A stretch of 64,000 nt of DNA from Cellulomonas sp. GTDB taxonomy: Bacteria > Actinomycetota > Actinomycetes > Actinomycetales > Cellulomonadaceae. Where the stretch lies: the NCBI RefSeq assembly GCF_017744555.1, contig NZ_JAGIBD010000002.1, positions 31,781 through 95,780 of the forward strand, given 5' to 3'. Both the position numbers and the translations under genes were made by a program. Position 1 is the stretch's first letter; every line of letters begins with the position of its first letter. Positions 1-7,101 of the stretch are shown here, in pieces. The notes under the pieces are model-generated. The model saw nothing but the letters and a program-made list of their open reading frames with translations. It was not told the origin of the DNA and made no database searches.

Positions 1-491
1 GGGTAGATCGCCCCGGGGCTGGGCCGCCACTGGCCGCCCGACCGGTCGAGGATCTCCTGGATGAGCTGGTAGCCGTGCATGGGCTGCTCGGCGAGGAGCA
101 GCAGGATCGCGGCGCGGATGTCACCGCGTCCGGCACGGCGACCGCCGGGGCCGCCGCGGCGGCCCTCGAAGCGCGGGCCGCCCGGGCCGAAGCCGGGGCC
201 GAACCCGCGGCCACCGGGGCCGCGGCCGTAGCCGTACCCGTAGCCGCGGCCGTGCTCGTGGCCATGGTCGTGGCCGTGCTCGTGGCCCGGCTCGGCGCCG
301 GGCCCGGGCCGACCGCCGCGAGGACCGCGGGGGTCGCCGGCGCGCGGGTCGAGGCCGGTGTCGTCGGACGGGGAGCCGGGGAAGTCGTCGCGCCGGCGGC
401 GGGGTCGCCACCCGCGGGCGTCGAGGTCCGGCGTGGTGGGGTCGTAGGGCGGCCGCGGGCCGCGTCGGGGGTGTCGGTCGTGGGGGTTCAT
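1..491 (-). CDS. PadR family transcriptional regulator (3' end outside window)
   Basis: Partial gene: 163 codons are visible and it runs off the left edge. The last visible part reads as the start of a PadR winged-helix domain (RGDIRAAILLLLAEQPMHGY, followed by a Q-rich helix and SPGAIY), the DNA-binding fold of PadR repressors that usually respond to small molecules and control neighbouring exporters or oxidoreductases. The first ~110 residues are unusual: a low-complexity Arg/Pro then Gly-rich tail with a His cluster (HEHGHDHGHEHG) and GYGYGYGRG repeats, presumably disordered. ATG at 489-491 is the only sensible start. An SDR gene lies upstream on the same strand, and palindromic sites at 615-660 sit in the promoter region. 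The ligand is unknown. Confidence 0.85.
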   Translation of the reverse strand, partial: MNPHDRHPRRGPRPPYDPTTPDLDARGWRPRRRRDDFPGSPSDDTGLDPRAGDPRGPRGGRPGPGAEPGHEHGHDHGHEHGRGYGYGYGRGPGGRGFGPGFGPGGPRFEGRRGGPGGRRAGRGDIRAAILLLLAEQPMHGYQLIQEILDRSGGQWRPSPGAIY

Positions 492-614
492 GGGTGTGCT
501 CCTGGGGTTTCGCGGAGGCCCGGGCCGGTCGGCGGGGGCCGTGCCGCGGGGCCGTCGCGGTGTCGCGCGGCCGGGCGGCCTCCGGGAGGACGTGCGTCCT
601 CGACCGGATGCCGT

Positions 615-660
615 AACGATATATCGCTGACCTATCGTTGGCAACCCTATCGATACATCG
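615..660. promoter_or_regulatory. Candidate PadR operator cluster
   Basis: This A/T-rich island in otherwise >70% GC DNA carries two perfect palindromes, CGATATATCG at 617-626 and TATCGATA at 649-656, plus a TATCG half-site at 633-637 between them. It lies about 125-175 bp upstream of the padR ATG and just after the SDR stop. Autoregulation by PadR proteins through TATCG/CGATA-type palindromes is common, so this is the likely operator. The assignment rests on sequence symmetry and position only. Confidence 0.5.
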
Positions 661-663
661 GGT

Positions 664-1410
664 TCAGAGCCGGGCGAGCACCGCCCCGCCGTGCACCGCC
701 AGCACCTGGCCCGTCGTCCACCCCGCATCCGGCGCCGCCAGGTACGCGACCGCCGCCGCGACCTCCTCGACGGTCCCCGGCCGGCCCGCCGGGATCCGCG
801 ACACGCGCCGCTGCCGCTCGGCGTCGTCGAGCCGCCCGTCCCAGAACTCCGTGTCCGGCACGAACCCCGGCGCGACCGCGTTCACCGTGATCCCGTCCGA
901 CGCCACGGCCGCCGCCGTCCCCGTGACCCACGAGCTGATCGCCGCCTTCGCCGCGCCGTACGAACCGGCCCCGCGCAGCGCCGCGACCGAGCTCATCGCG
1001 ACGACCCGGCCGCCCGGGCGCGTCAGGTGCGGAAGCAGCGCCTCGCCGAGCAGCACGGTCGTGAGCACGTTGAGCCGGAACTCGTCGGTCCACAGCCGGG
1101 CCGTCTCCGCGAGACCGCCACCGTGCCGCTCGAGCATGCCGCCGGCGTTCAGGACGAGGACGTCGACCGGTCCGCGCGCCACCACGCGGTCCGCCAGCGC
1201 CTGCACCTCGTCGGGCTCGCGCAGGTCGGCCGTCTCCACGCTCACCGCCCGACGGCCGGCCGCGGCGTCGACCTGCGCCGCCGCCCGGTCGAGCACGTCG
1301 CGCCGTCGTCCGACGACCACCACGTCCGCACCGTCGGCCACCAGCCGCCGCGTCACCGCGAGCCCGATGCCCGTCCCGCCGCCCGTCACCACCGCACGTC
1401 GCACGTCCAC
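664..1410 (-). CDS. SDR family NAD(P)-dependent oxidoreductase
   Basis: A 248-residue classical short-chain dehydrogenase/reductase with a complete Rossmann fold. It has the glycine-rich TGGGTGIG cofactor motif (residues 9-16), NAGG (88-91), a catalytic Ser near 140, Tyr151 and Lys155 (YGAAK), and the VNAVAPGF loop that follows. An Arg pair after beta-2 (GRRRD) suggests NADP(H) preference. The substrate cannot be read from sequence. The GTG at 1408-1410 gives the right N-terminus (VDVRRAVVTGG). It is divergent from the DGPF/ECF42 operon and upstream of padR on the same strand, so PadR could control it only by read-through or from a distant site. Confidence 0.9.
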   Translation of the reverse strand: MDVRRAVVTGGGTGIGLAVTRRLVADGADVVVVGRRRDVLDRAAAQVDAAAGRRAVSVETADLREPDEVQALADRVVARGPVDVLVLNAGGMLERHGGGLAETARLWTDEFRLNVLTTVLLGEALLPHLTRPGGRVVAMSSVAALRGAGSYGAAKAAISSWVTGTAAAVASDGITVNAVAPGFVPDTEFWDGRLDDAERQRRVSRIPAGRPGTVEEVAAAVAYLAAPDAGWTTGQVLAVHGGAVLARL

Positions 1411-1439
1411 CAGTCTGTTCCGGGTCGCACCCGGCGGCC

Positions 1440-1466
1440 TGTCGATTTCCCAGACCCTCGCGCGTC
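1440..1466 (+). promoter_or_regulatory. Candidate ECF42-dependent promoter P1
   Basis: TGTCGA at 1440-1445 and CGTC at 1463-1466 are separated by 17 bp. This is the -35/-10 architecture described for ECF42 sigma factors (TGTCGA and a CGTC-like -10). It lies 52 bp upstream of the first DGPF gene. A nearly identical element occurs at 2234-2260 upstream of the third DGPF gene, and the two share TCGCGCGTCATC around the -10. This suggests autoregulation by the sigma factor encoded at 2986. Confidence 0.65.
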
Positions 1467-1517
1467 ATCCCTCCGACGGGCACAGTGAGGGTGCTCGCGA
1501 CGACGAAAGGACAGGCC

Positions 1518-1883
1518 ATGACCACCGCCCGCTACGTCGTCCTCCTGCACGGGGACGAGAACGTCTGGTCCGCCCGGGACGAGCACCTGGTGCAGCGGAC
1601 CGACGAGGACCACCGGCTGTTCGGCCTCCGGTGCGCCGAGAACGGCCACAAGATCGTCGGCGGCGAGGAGCTCCAGGCGGCGTCGACGTCGATCCTCGTC
1701 CGGCGCGGCGACGGTCCCCTGCAGGTCACCGAGGGCCCGTTCGCCGAGACCGCCGAGCAGCTCGGCGGCTTCTACCTCATCGAGACTGCGGACCTCGACG
1801 ACCTCGTCCAGCTCGTCGGTGCGTTCCAGCGCGAGTCGGAGACCGCCGAGATCCGTCCCGTCGTCGACCACTCGGAGGTGTGA
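1518..1883 (+). CDS. DGPF/YCII-related protein (ECF42 partner 1)
   Basis: A 121-residue alpha/beta ferredoxin-like YCII protein carrying the family hallmark EGPFAETAEQLGGFY near residue 75. DGPF proteins are the conserved genomic partners of ECF42 sigma factors. Their biochemical activity is not established. The ATG at 1518 is preceded by GAAAGG at 1505-1510. An in-frame upstream start at 1485 would add an unconserved tail. It is the first gene of a tight cluster, with only 1 bp between its stop and the next ATG, and it is closely paralogous to the next gene. Confidence 0.88.
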   Translation: MTTARYVVLLHGDENVWSARDEHLVQRTDEDHRLFGLRCAENGHKIVGGEELQAASTSILVRRGDGPLQVTEGPFAETAEQLGGFYLIETADLDDLVQLVGAFQRESETAEIRPVVDHSEV

Positions 1884-1884
1884 C

Positions 1885-2232
1885 ATGACCAGGTACCTCG
1901 TACTGCTCTACGAGGACGAGCGCGTGTGGGCGGAGGCCGACGAGGCTCAGCAGGCCGAGTACTTCCGGCAGCACCGCGAGTACTCGGACCGGGCCGCCGA
2001 CTACGGTGTCACGTTCCTCGCGAGCGAGGCTCTGCAGCCGGTCGCGACCGCGCACACGCTCCGCCGACCCGACGGCGAGACGACGATCACCGAGGGCCCG
2101 TTCGCGGAGACCGCCGAGCAGCTCGGCGGCTTCTACCTGGCCGAGGCGCCCGACGTCGACACCGTGCTCAAGCACGCCCACCTGCTCCCCGCGCACTACA
2201 GCATCGAGGTGCGCGAGATCATGCAGCTGTGA
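1885..2232 (+). CDS. DGPF/YCII-related protein (ECF42 partner 2)
   Basis: A 115-residue paralog of the preceding gene with the same core (MTRYLVLLYEDE N-terminus, then EGPFAETAEQLGGFY). The ATG at 1885 starts one base after the previous stop, with GGAGGTG at 1874-1880 as ribosome-binding site, so the two are translationally coupled. The shared EGPFAE block and similar length indicate tandem duplication. Its role in the ECF42 pathway is inferred from synteny only. Confidence 0.88.
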   Translation: MTRYLVLLYEDERVWAEADEAQQAEYFRQHREYSDRAADYGVTFLASEALQPVATAHTLRRPDGETTITEGPFAETAEQLGGFYLAEAPDVDTVLKHAHLLPAHYSIEVREIMQL

Positions 2233-2233
2233 G

Positions 2234-2260
2234 TGTCGATCCGCGGGCGGTTCGCGCGTC
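2234..2260 (+). promoter_or_regulatory. Candidate ECF42-dependent promoter P2
   Basis: TGTCGA at 2234-2239 and CGTC at 2257-2260 with an exact 17-bp spacer, in the 77-bp gap between the second and third DGPF genes. The -10 region (TCGCGCGTCATC) is identical to that of P1 at 1440-1466. It would give an internal transcript for DGPF3, DGPF4 and the sigma factor. Confidence 0.65.
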
Positions 2261-2309
2261 ATCAGGACGAACGGGCGCACCGGCGCACGTCGGACCGGGA
2301 GGACCTCCG

Positions 2310-2711
2310 ATGACCGAGTACATGGTGATGCTGCACCGCGACGACGAGCACGAGGCGGGCCTGCCGCCCGCCGCGCTGGCCCAGGCGTGGGAGGCGCACC
2401 TCGGGTTCCGTCGTCACTGTGAGGCGCACGGGTGGTCGATCCGGAGCCAGGCGGCGCTGCGGCCCGCCGTCCGGTCGCGGTCCGTGCGCCCGTCCGGCGA
2501 CGGGTTCACCGTGACCGACGGGCCGTACGCGGAGACCGTCGAGCAGCTCGGCGGGTTCTACCTCGTCACGACCGACGACCTCGACGCGCTCACCGATGCC
2601 GTGCAGCCGATGCTCGTCAACGGCGGCACGATCGAGCTCCGGCCGACCGTCACGTACGTCGACGGTCGGCCCGTGCCCGAGGACGCGGCGCTCGCAGGAC
2701 GGGCCTCGTGA
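2310..2711 (+). CDS. DGPF/YCII-related protein (ECF42 partner 3)
   Basis: A 133-residue YCII/DGPF protein. It starts MTEYMVMLHRDDE and carries TDGPYAETVEQLGGFYL, so the signature Phe is a Tyr. It has a ~20-residue C-terminal extension relative to partner 2. The ATG at 2310 follows GGGAGG at 2298-2303. It has its own candidate ECF42 promoter just upstream and overlaps the next gene by 4 bp (GTGA), showing coupling. Confidence 0.87.
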   Translation: MTEYMVMLHRDDEHEAGLPPAALAQAWEAHLGFRRHCEAHGWSIRSQAALRPAVRSRSVRPSGDGFTVTDGPYAETVEQLGGFYLVTTDDLDALTDAVQPMLVNGGTIELRPTVTYVDGRPVPEDAALAGRAS

Positions 2712-2989
2712 GGTTCGTCGTCCTGGAGCGCGGGACGACCGCGGACGACGGCGGCCTGGCCGCCCGGGCGGCACGGTGCGGCGTCACCGTGCTCGCCCGG
2801 GAGGTCGTCCGGCCCTCCGAGACCGCCACGACCGTGCTGCGCCGGCTCGCGCTGGACCGGCCGTCCGACGAGCACGACGGACCGCTGGCCGGGGTCCTGC
2901 TCCTCGACGCGCCCGACCTCGACGCGGTGCTGGACGTGCTGCCCGACTCGACGACCGGTGCCTTCGAGGTCCGGCCGGTGGCCGGATGA
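2708..2989 (+). CDS. Degenerate DGPF-like small protein
   Basis: A 93-residue protein starting at GTG 2708 inside the stop of the preceding gene, and overlapping the sigma factor start by 4 bp (ATGA). It resembles a shortened DGPF protein: VLERG near the N-terminus, a HDGPLAGVLLLDAPDLDAV block in place of DGPFAET...GGFYL, and an EVRPVAG end like the paralogs. The conserved FAET and GGFY residues are gone, so it may have lost or changed function. It is probably real because it is perfectly coupled on both sides. Confidence 0.7.
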   Translation: MRFVVLERGTTADDGGLAARAARCGVTVLAREVVRPSETATTVLRRLALDRPSDEHDGPLAGVLLLDAPDLDAVLDVLPDSTTGAFEVRPVAG

Positions 2990-4428
2990 CGGACGCCGCC
3001 GCTGTGCCGGCACGCGCGCACGCCTCCGTCGACGACGCGCTCGCCGACGCCTGGCGCACGCACTGGTCCCGGCTCATCGGCCTGCTCATCGGCCAGTTCG
3101 CCCGGCCGGACCTCGCCGAGGACGCCGTGTCCGACGCGTTCGAGTCCGCCGCCAAGCACTGGCCCGACGACGGCATCCCGACCAACCCCGGGGCGTGGCT
3201 GCTCACCGCCGCCCGCCGCCGGGTCCTCGACAGGCTGCGCAGCGAGTCCGTGCTGCGCCGGAAGGAACCGCTCATGGTCATCGACGACGAGATGCGCGCG
3301 CTCGCGGCCGCCGCCGTCGACCCCGGCGCGCACGTCGCCGACGAGCAGCTGCGGCTCGTCTTCATGTGCTGCCACCCGGCCCTCGCGCCCGACGACCGCG
3401 TCGCCCTGACGCTGCGGTTCGTCGTCGGCCTCACGACCGCCGAGATCGCGCGGCTGCTGCTCGTGCAGGAGACCGCGATGGCCGCGCGGCTGACCCGGGC
3501 GAAGAAGCGGCTCGCGTCGTCCGGCATCCCGTTCGCGACCCCGCCCGCCGCCCGGCTCGACGAGCGGCTGGACGTCGTCGCGACCGTCGTCTACCTCGCC
3601 TTCACGTCCGGCTACCACCCCGGCGTCGGCGACGTGCCGCTGCGCGTCGACCTGGGCGACGAGGCCATCCGGCTGCTGCGCGCGCTCGACGGGCTGCTGC
3701 CCGGCCGGGGCGTGGTGCGGGCGCTGCTCGCGCTGCTGCTGCTGCAGCACTCCCGGCGGGACACCCGGCTCGACCCGTCCGGGTCCCTCGTCCTCCTGCC
3801 GGACCAGGACCGCAGCCGGTGGCACCGCGACGAGATTGCCGAGGCGGTCGGCATCCTCCGGTCGCTGGACGCGGCGTCACCTTCCGGCGTCCCCGCGTCC
3901 GCGCCCGACCCCCAGCCGCGGAACGCCGCCCGGCCCCGACCGGGCGCCGGCGCCAGCGGGCTCCTCGCGGCGGAGGGCAGCGCCGACGCACCCCTGGCCG
4001 GCTCCGACGACATCGAGGTCGAGCGGTCCGCGCACCGCACGACAGCGCTCACGCAGGAGTACCAGCTGCAGGCCCTGATCGCCGCCGAGCACGCCACGGC
4101 CCCGACGGCCGACGCCACGCGGTGGGACGTGATCGCCGCGTTCTACGCCGAGCTCGAGGCCCTCACGGAGTCGCCCGTCGTCCGTCTGGCACGCGCCGTC
4201 GCCGTCGCCGAGGCGTCGGGGCCCGACGCCGGGCTGTCGCTCCTCGACGGCCTCGAGGACGCCCTCCCCCGGCACCACCGCGTCCCCGCCGTCCGCGCCG
4301 AGCTCCTGGTGCGGGCGGGCCACCCGGCGGCGGCGGCCGCGGCCTACCGCCAGGCCCTCACCTTGGTGACCAACCCGACGGAACGCACCCACCTGGAGTC
4401 CCGCCTGGCGGCCCTCGGCGACGCCTGA
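2986..4428 (+). CDS. ECF42-group RNA polymerase sigma factor with C-terminal TPR-like domain
   Basis: A 480-residue sigma-70-type factor. Region 2 lies at about residues 20-90 (DLAEDAVSDAFESA; NPGAWLLTAARRRVLDRLR) and region 4 at about 125-175 (CCHPALAPDDRVALTLRF; LTTAEIARLLL). A long C-terminal extension ends in a helical repeat (AYRQALTLVTNPTERTHLES). This architecture plus the four upstream DGPF genes identifies group ECF42, in which the C-terminal domain replaces a separate anti-sigma factor, and none is seen nearby. An unusual Pro/Ala-rich stretch of ~55 residues (about 295-350) interrupts the extension. The ATG at 2986 overlaps the previous stop. The stimulus is unknown. Two TGTCGA-N17-CGTC promoters upstream suggest autoregulation. 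Confidence 0.92.
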   Translation: MTDAAAVPARAHASVDDALADAWRTHWSRLIGLLIGQFARPDLAEDAVSDAFESAAKHWPDDGIPTNPGAWLLTAARRRVLDRLRSESVLRRKEPLMVIDDEMRALAAAAVDPGAHVADEQLRLVFMCCHPALAPDDRVALTLRFVVGLTTAEIARLLLVQETAMAARLTRAKKRLASSGIPFATPPAARLDERLDVVATVVYLAFTSGYHPGVGDVPLRVDLGDEAIRLLRALDGLLPGRGVVRALLALLLLQHSRRDTRLDPSGSLVLLPDQDRSRWHRDEIAEAVGILRSLDAASPSGVPASAPDPQPRNAARPRPGAGASGLLAAEGSADAPLAGSDDIEVERSAHRTTALTQEYQLQALIAAEHATAPTADATRWDVIAAFYAELEALTESPVVRLARAVAVAEASGPDAGLSLLDGLEDALPRHHRVPAVRAELLVRAGHPAAAAAAYRQALTLVTNPTERTHLESRLAALGDA

Positions 4429-4448
4429 CAGGTCGGCACGACTTGGCG

Positions 4449-4516
4449 CGAGTCCGTGGCTTGTCGCCGAGTCCGGTGGTTTCAGGCCACGGTCTCGCGG
4501 GGAACCCACGTCCTCG
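4449..4516. repeat. Palindromic 4 x 19-bp repeat, copy A
   Basis: Four CGAGNCCGTGG-like 11-mers begin every 19 bp: two direct (4449, 4468) followed by two inverted (4487, 4506), making a 68-bp imperfect palindrome. Copies B (5591-5659) and C (24120-24188) have the same architecture. Copy A lies between the convergent stops of the sigma factor and the AbiEi-like gene, so it could fold as a bidirectional terminator. Copies A and B match best in inverted orientation, so they flank the AbiEi gene as inverted repeats. Confidence 0.8.
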
Positions 4517-4518
4517 GG

Positions 4519-5475
4519 TCAAGCCCGGAGCTCGGGACGGGCCGTCGGGGTCCAGCGGGCAACCCGGGCCGCCGTGAGGACCCGGCGCGACAGGGTCGTC
4601 CCACGCAGGTCCTCCTTCGTCGCACGCACCACGCGCCATCCGGCGTCCTGGATGGCGTCGTGCCGACGCTTCTCCCGGATGAAAGCCTCCCCTGCCTCGG
4701 CGGCGTACTTTCCCCGACCGTCGTACTCGAGGGCCACCCTCCACTCCGGCCAGCCGAGGTCCGACCAGAACGTGCCGGCAGGGGTGCTGACGCTCACCTG
4801 GGTGGTCGGGAGCGGCAGGCCGTCACGCAGCACCACGAAGCGAGCCGCTGACTCCCCAGCTGACTCGGCTCCGTCATCTGCCAGATCGATCACCACCCGA
4901 GCACGCCGGATGCCTCGACGACCCTCACGCTCGGCCAGCAACCGTGCCATCACGTGGCGGCTCGCTCCCGCGCGGAGACCTGCGTCGGCGACGACGAGCC
5001 CGTCAAGGGGCGGGAGGGCGGCGGCGCAGTCGACGACCGTGCGCTCGAGAGACGTGACCGGTACCCCGAGAACGGTCGCCTGCTCTGCCGTCCGGGGAGT
5101 GCCGCGATGATGCGACACGGCTCGGTCGTGGCTGCCGGACGCCTTGTGCGCATGCATGACGTGTGTGGTCGACGGCAGCGTCCACACAGGGAGCCCCCAG
5201 AGCAGCGCGGCCGACTCGCGGGCGAACCAGTGCGGTGCGCGTAGCCGGTCGTGCACTCCGAGCACGCGGGCGAGCGCGACCTCGCGCGCCCATCCCGGGT
5301 CGACGCCCGCAGGCCCAGCCGACCGCGTCGCGAGGTAGGCACCCCGGGCCACGCGGACCACACGACCGGAACGCTCCGCGCGCTCGAGCGTCCCCGGCGG
5401 GTGGTCACGAGCAAGTCGCAGACGAGGAAGCACGGCCGCCGGAGCACGGTGCGGGTCGCCGGGTCGTCGAGGCAT
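4519..5475 (-). CDS. AbiEi-like / DUF559 domain protein, orphan
   Basis: A 318-residue protein. The N-terminal ~150 residues resemble the winged-helix AbiEi antitoxin-type domain common in Actinobacteria (RVVRVARGAYLA; ARESAALLWGLPVW; TSLERTVVDCAAALP). The C-terminal ~100 residues look like a DUF559/Vsr-type PD-(D/E)xK nuclease fold (SDLGWPEWRVALEYDGRGKY, then EKRRHDAIQDAGWRVVRAT). No AbiEii nucleotidyltransferase partner lies nearby, so a complete type IV toxin-antitoxin system is not supported. The ATG at 5473-5475 has a GGTGGG ribosome-binding site. Codon use is slightly less GC-biased than its neighbours. The gene is bracketed by inverted repeat copies A and B. Function is unknown; defence or DNA processing is a guess. 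Confidence 0.8.
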   Translation of the reverse strand: MPRRPGDPHRAPAAVLPRLRLARDHPPGTLERAERSGRVVRVARGAYLATRSAGPAGVDPGWAREVALARVLGVHDRLRAPHWFARESAALLWGLPVWTLPSTTHVMHAHKASGSHDRAVSHHRGTPRTAEQATVLGVPVTSLERTVVDCAAALPPLDGLVVADAGLRAGASRHVMARLLAEREGRRGIRRARVVIDLADDGAESAGESAARFVVLRDGLPLPTTQVSVSTPAGTFWSDLGWPEWRVALEYDGRGKYAAEAGEAFIREKRRHDAIQDAGWRVVRATKEDLRGTTLSRRVLTAARVARWTPTARPELRA

Positions 5476-5590
5476 GCGCCCACCCTGAGGGTCCCCGCCG
5501 GAGCACCGGACGAGTCGCTGGCCCGCTGTGGACGCCCACCCACCGCCTACGACCTGTGGTCCGGTCGACGGGTTCTCCGGCGCTTCCCCC

Positions 5591-5659
5591 CGAGACCGTG
5601 GCTTCCCGTCGAGACCGTGGCCTGGAAGCGCCGGACTCGGCGACAACCCACGGCCTCGG
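5591..5659. repeat. Palindromic 4 x 19-bp repeat, copy B
   Basis: Same design as copy A: CGAGACCGTGG at 5591 and 5610, then inverted units starting at about 5629 (degenerate, CCGGACTCGG) and 5648 (CCACGGCCTCGG). The reverse complement of copy A aligns with it over its full length. It begins 9 bp after the mntH stop codon and so may terminate mntH transcription. Confidence 0.8.
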
Positions 5660-5667
5660 CGGCGGGG

Positions 5668-7023
5668 TTAGGTCGTGACCAGAAGGAAGAGCAGGGTCAC
5701 GTTGAGGGCGACGACCATCGCCACCACCGTGATGAGGACCGCGTGGAGCCACGGGCCGTTGCGGGCGGTGCCCATCAGCGCACGGTTGCGGGTCAGGCGG
5801 ACCAGGGGGATCACGGCGAACGGGATGCCGAAGCTCAGCACCACCTGGCTGAGCACGAGGGTCCACGTCGGGTCCGCGCCGACGGCCAGGAGCACCACGG
5901 CCGGGATGAGGGTGACGACGCGGCGGACCAGCAAGGGGACCCGGCGGTGCAGCAGGCCCTCCATGATCGTGGCGCCCGCGTAGGCGCCGACCGAGGTCGA
6001 CGCGAGGCCGGAGGCGAGCAGCCCGACGGCGAACGCGACGCCGACGGCCGGTCCGAGCGCGACGACGATCGCGGCGTGCGCACCCTCGATCGAGTCGGTG
6101 CCGGACGCCCCGCGCAGGCCCGACGCGGCGAGCAGCAGCAGCCCGATGTTCACGAGACCGGCGATGAGCAGGGCCGTGCCGACGTCCCACCGCGTCGCGC
6201 GCAGCAGGTGCGTGCGGGCCGACAGGGACGCCTTGCCGTGCCGGTCGCGGACGAGTGCCGAGTGCACGTAGATGGCGTGCGGCATGACGGTGGCGCCGAG
6301 CATGCTCGCGGCGAGGAGCACCGAGTCGGGCCCGTCGAACCGCGGGACCAGGCCGGACAGCACGCCGCGGGCGTCGGGCGGGCTCACCAGCAGACCGCAC
6401 AGGAACCCGATCGTGATGACGGCCAGGAGCGCGACGACCACCGACTCGAACCGCCGCTGCCCGTAGCGGTTCTGGGTGAGCAGGAGCCCCATCGAGACGA
6501 CCCCGACGATCAGCCCACCGACCGGGAGCGGCACGCCGAACAGCAGTTGCAGCGCGATGGCTCCGCCGACGACCTCGGCCAGGTCGGTCGCCGCCGCGAC
6601 GACCTCCGCCTGCACCCAGTACGCCAGCCTGGGGCCGCGGCGCATCCGGCTGCCGAGCACGCCGGGCAGCGAGTCGCCCGTGACGAGGCCGAGCTTCGCG
6701 GACTGGTACTGCACGAGCACGGCCATGCCGTTCGCGACGACGAGCACCCACAGCAGCAGGTACCCGTAGCGCGCGCCGGCGGTGAGGTTCGCGGCGACGT
6801 TGCCCGGGTCGACGTACGCGATGGCCGCGACGAACGCGGGCCCGAGCAGCAGCGGGGTGCGGGCGCGGCCGAGCCGCGGGGCGGGGCGGTCGAGGACGGC
6901 GGTCCCGGTCGCCGCGGTGCGTCCGACGATCCGGGCGGGCCGGCCGTCGGTGGCGTCGAGGCCGTCGTCAAGCACGTCACCGACGACGTCGTCGGCGACC
7001 GTGCGCGGGACCTCGGCGTCCAC
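5668..7023 (-). CDS. mntH: Nramp family divalent metal (Mn2+) transporter
   Basis: A 451-residue integral membrane protein of the Nramp/MntH family, importing Mn2+ (and Fe2+) with protons. The TM1 metal-binding motif DPGN is present (AIAYVDPGNVAANLTAGA, about residues 66-83), as are the GMAVLVQYQSAKLG segment of TM3 and TM6 with the conserved PHAIYVHSAL. Length and ~11 hydrophobic segments fit the family. The first ~50 residues are an acidic then Arg-rich tail. The start is GTG at 7021-7023 with a strong AGGAGG at 7028-7033. A TTCGG-N4-CCGAA palindrome directly upstream points to MntR control. Confidence 0.95.
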   Translation of the reverse strand: MDAEVPRTVADDVVGDVLDDGLDATDGRPARIVGRTAATGTAVLDRPAPRLGRARTPLLLGPAFVAAIAYVDPGNVAANLTAGARYGYLLLWVLVVANGMAVLVQYQSAKLGLVTGDSLPGVLGSRMRRGPRLAYWVQAEVVAAATDLAEVVGGAIALQLLFGVPLPVGGLIVGVVSMGLLLTQNRYGQRRFESVVVALLAVITIGFLCGLLVSPPDARGVLSGLVPRFDGPDSVLLAASMLGATVMPHAIYVHSALVRDRHGKASLSARTHLLRATRWDVGTALLIAGLVNIGLLLLAASGLRGASGTDSIEGAHAAIVVALGPAVGVAFAVGLLASGLASTSVGAYAGATIMEGLLHRRVPLLVRRVVTLIPAVVLLAVGADPTWTLVLSQVVLSFGIPFAVIPLVRLTRNRALMGTARNGPWLHAVLITVVAMVVALNVTLLFLLVTT

Positions 7024-7036
7024 GAGACCTCCTGAA

Positions 7037-7055
7037 AGTTCGGTTATCCGAAACT
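7037..7055. promoter_or_regulatory. Candidate MntR operator of mntH
   Basis: A 19-bp A/T-containing inverted repeat, AGTTCGG-TTAT-CCGAAACT on the plus strand, beginning 14 bp upstream of the mntH GTG and just outside its ribosome-binding site. Its size, symmetry and placement match operators of DtxR/MntR-family manganese repressors. No mntR gene is in the window, so the regulator is inferred. Confidence 0.6.
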
Positions 7056-7101
7056 CTACTCGTGGTGGTCCACATCCACGTGCACGCGCACCGCGGCGCC
7101 G

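Noticed and set aside
4519..5475. A type IV toxin-antitoxin system (AbiEi/AbiEii)
   Set aside because: Only the AbiEi-like part is present and it is fused to a DUF559-like region. No nucleotidyltransferase toxin gene lies on either side.
5251..7035. A plus-strand open frame of about 590 codons
   Set aside because: It is the reverse-strand shadow of mntH and the AbiEi-like gene, rich in Arg/Asp/Gln/Glu, with no domain and no ribosome-binding site.
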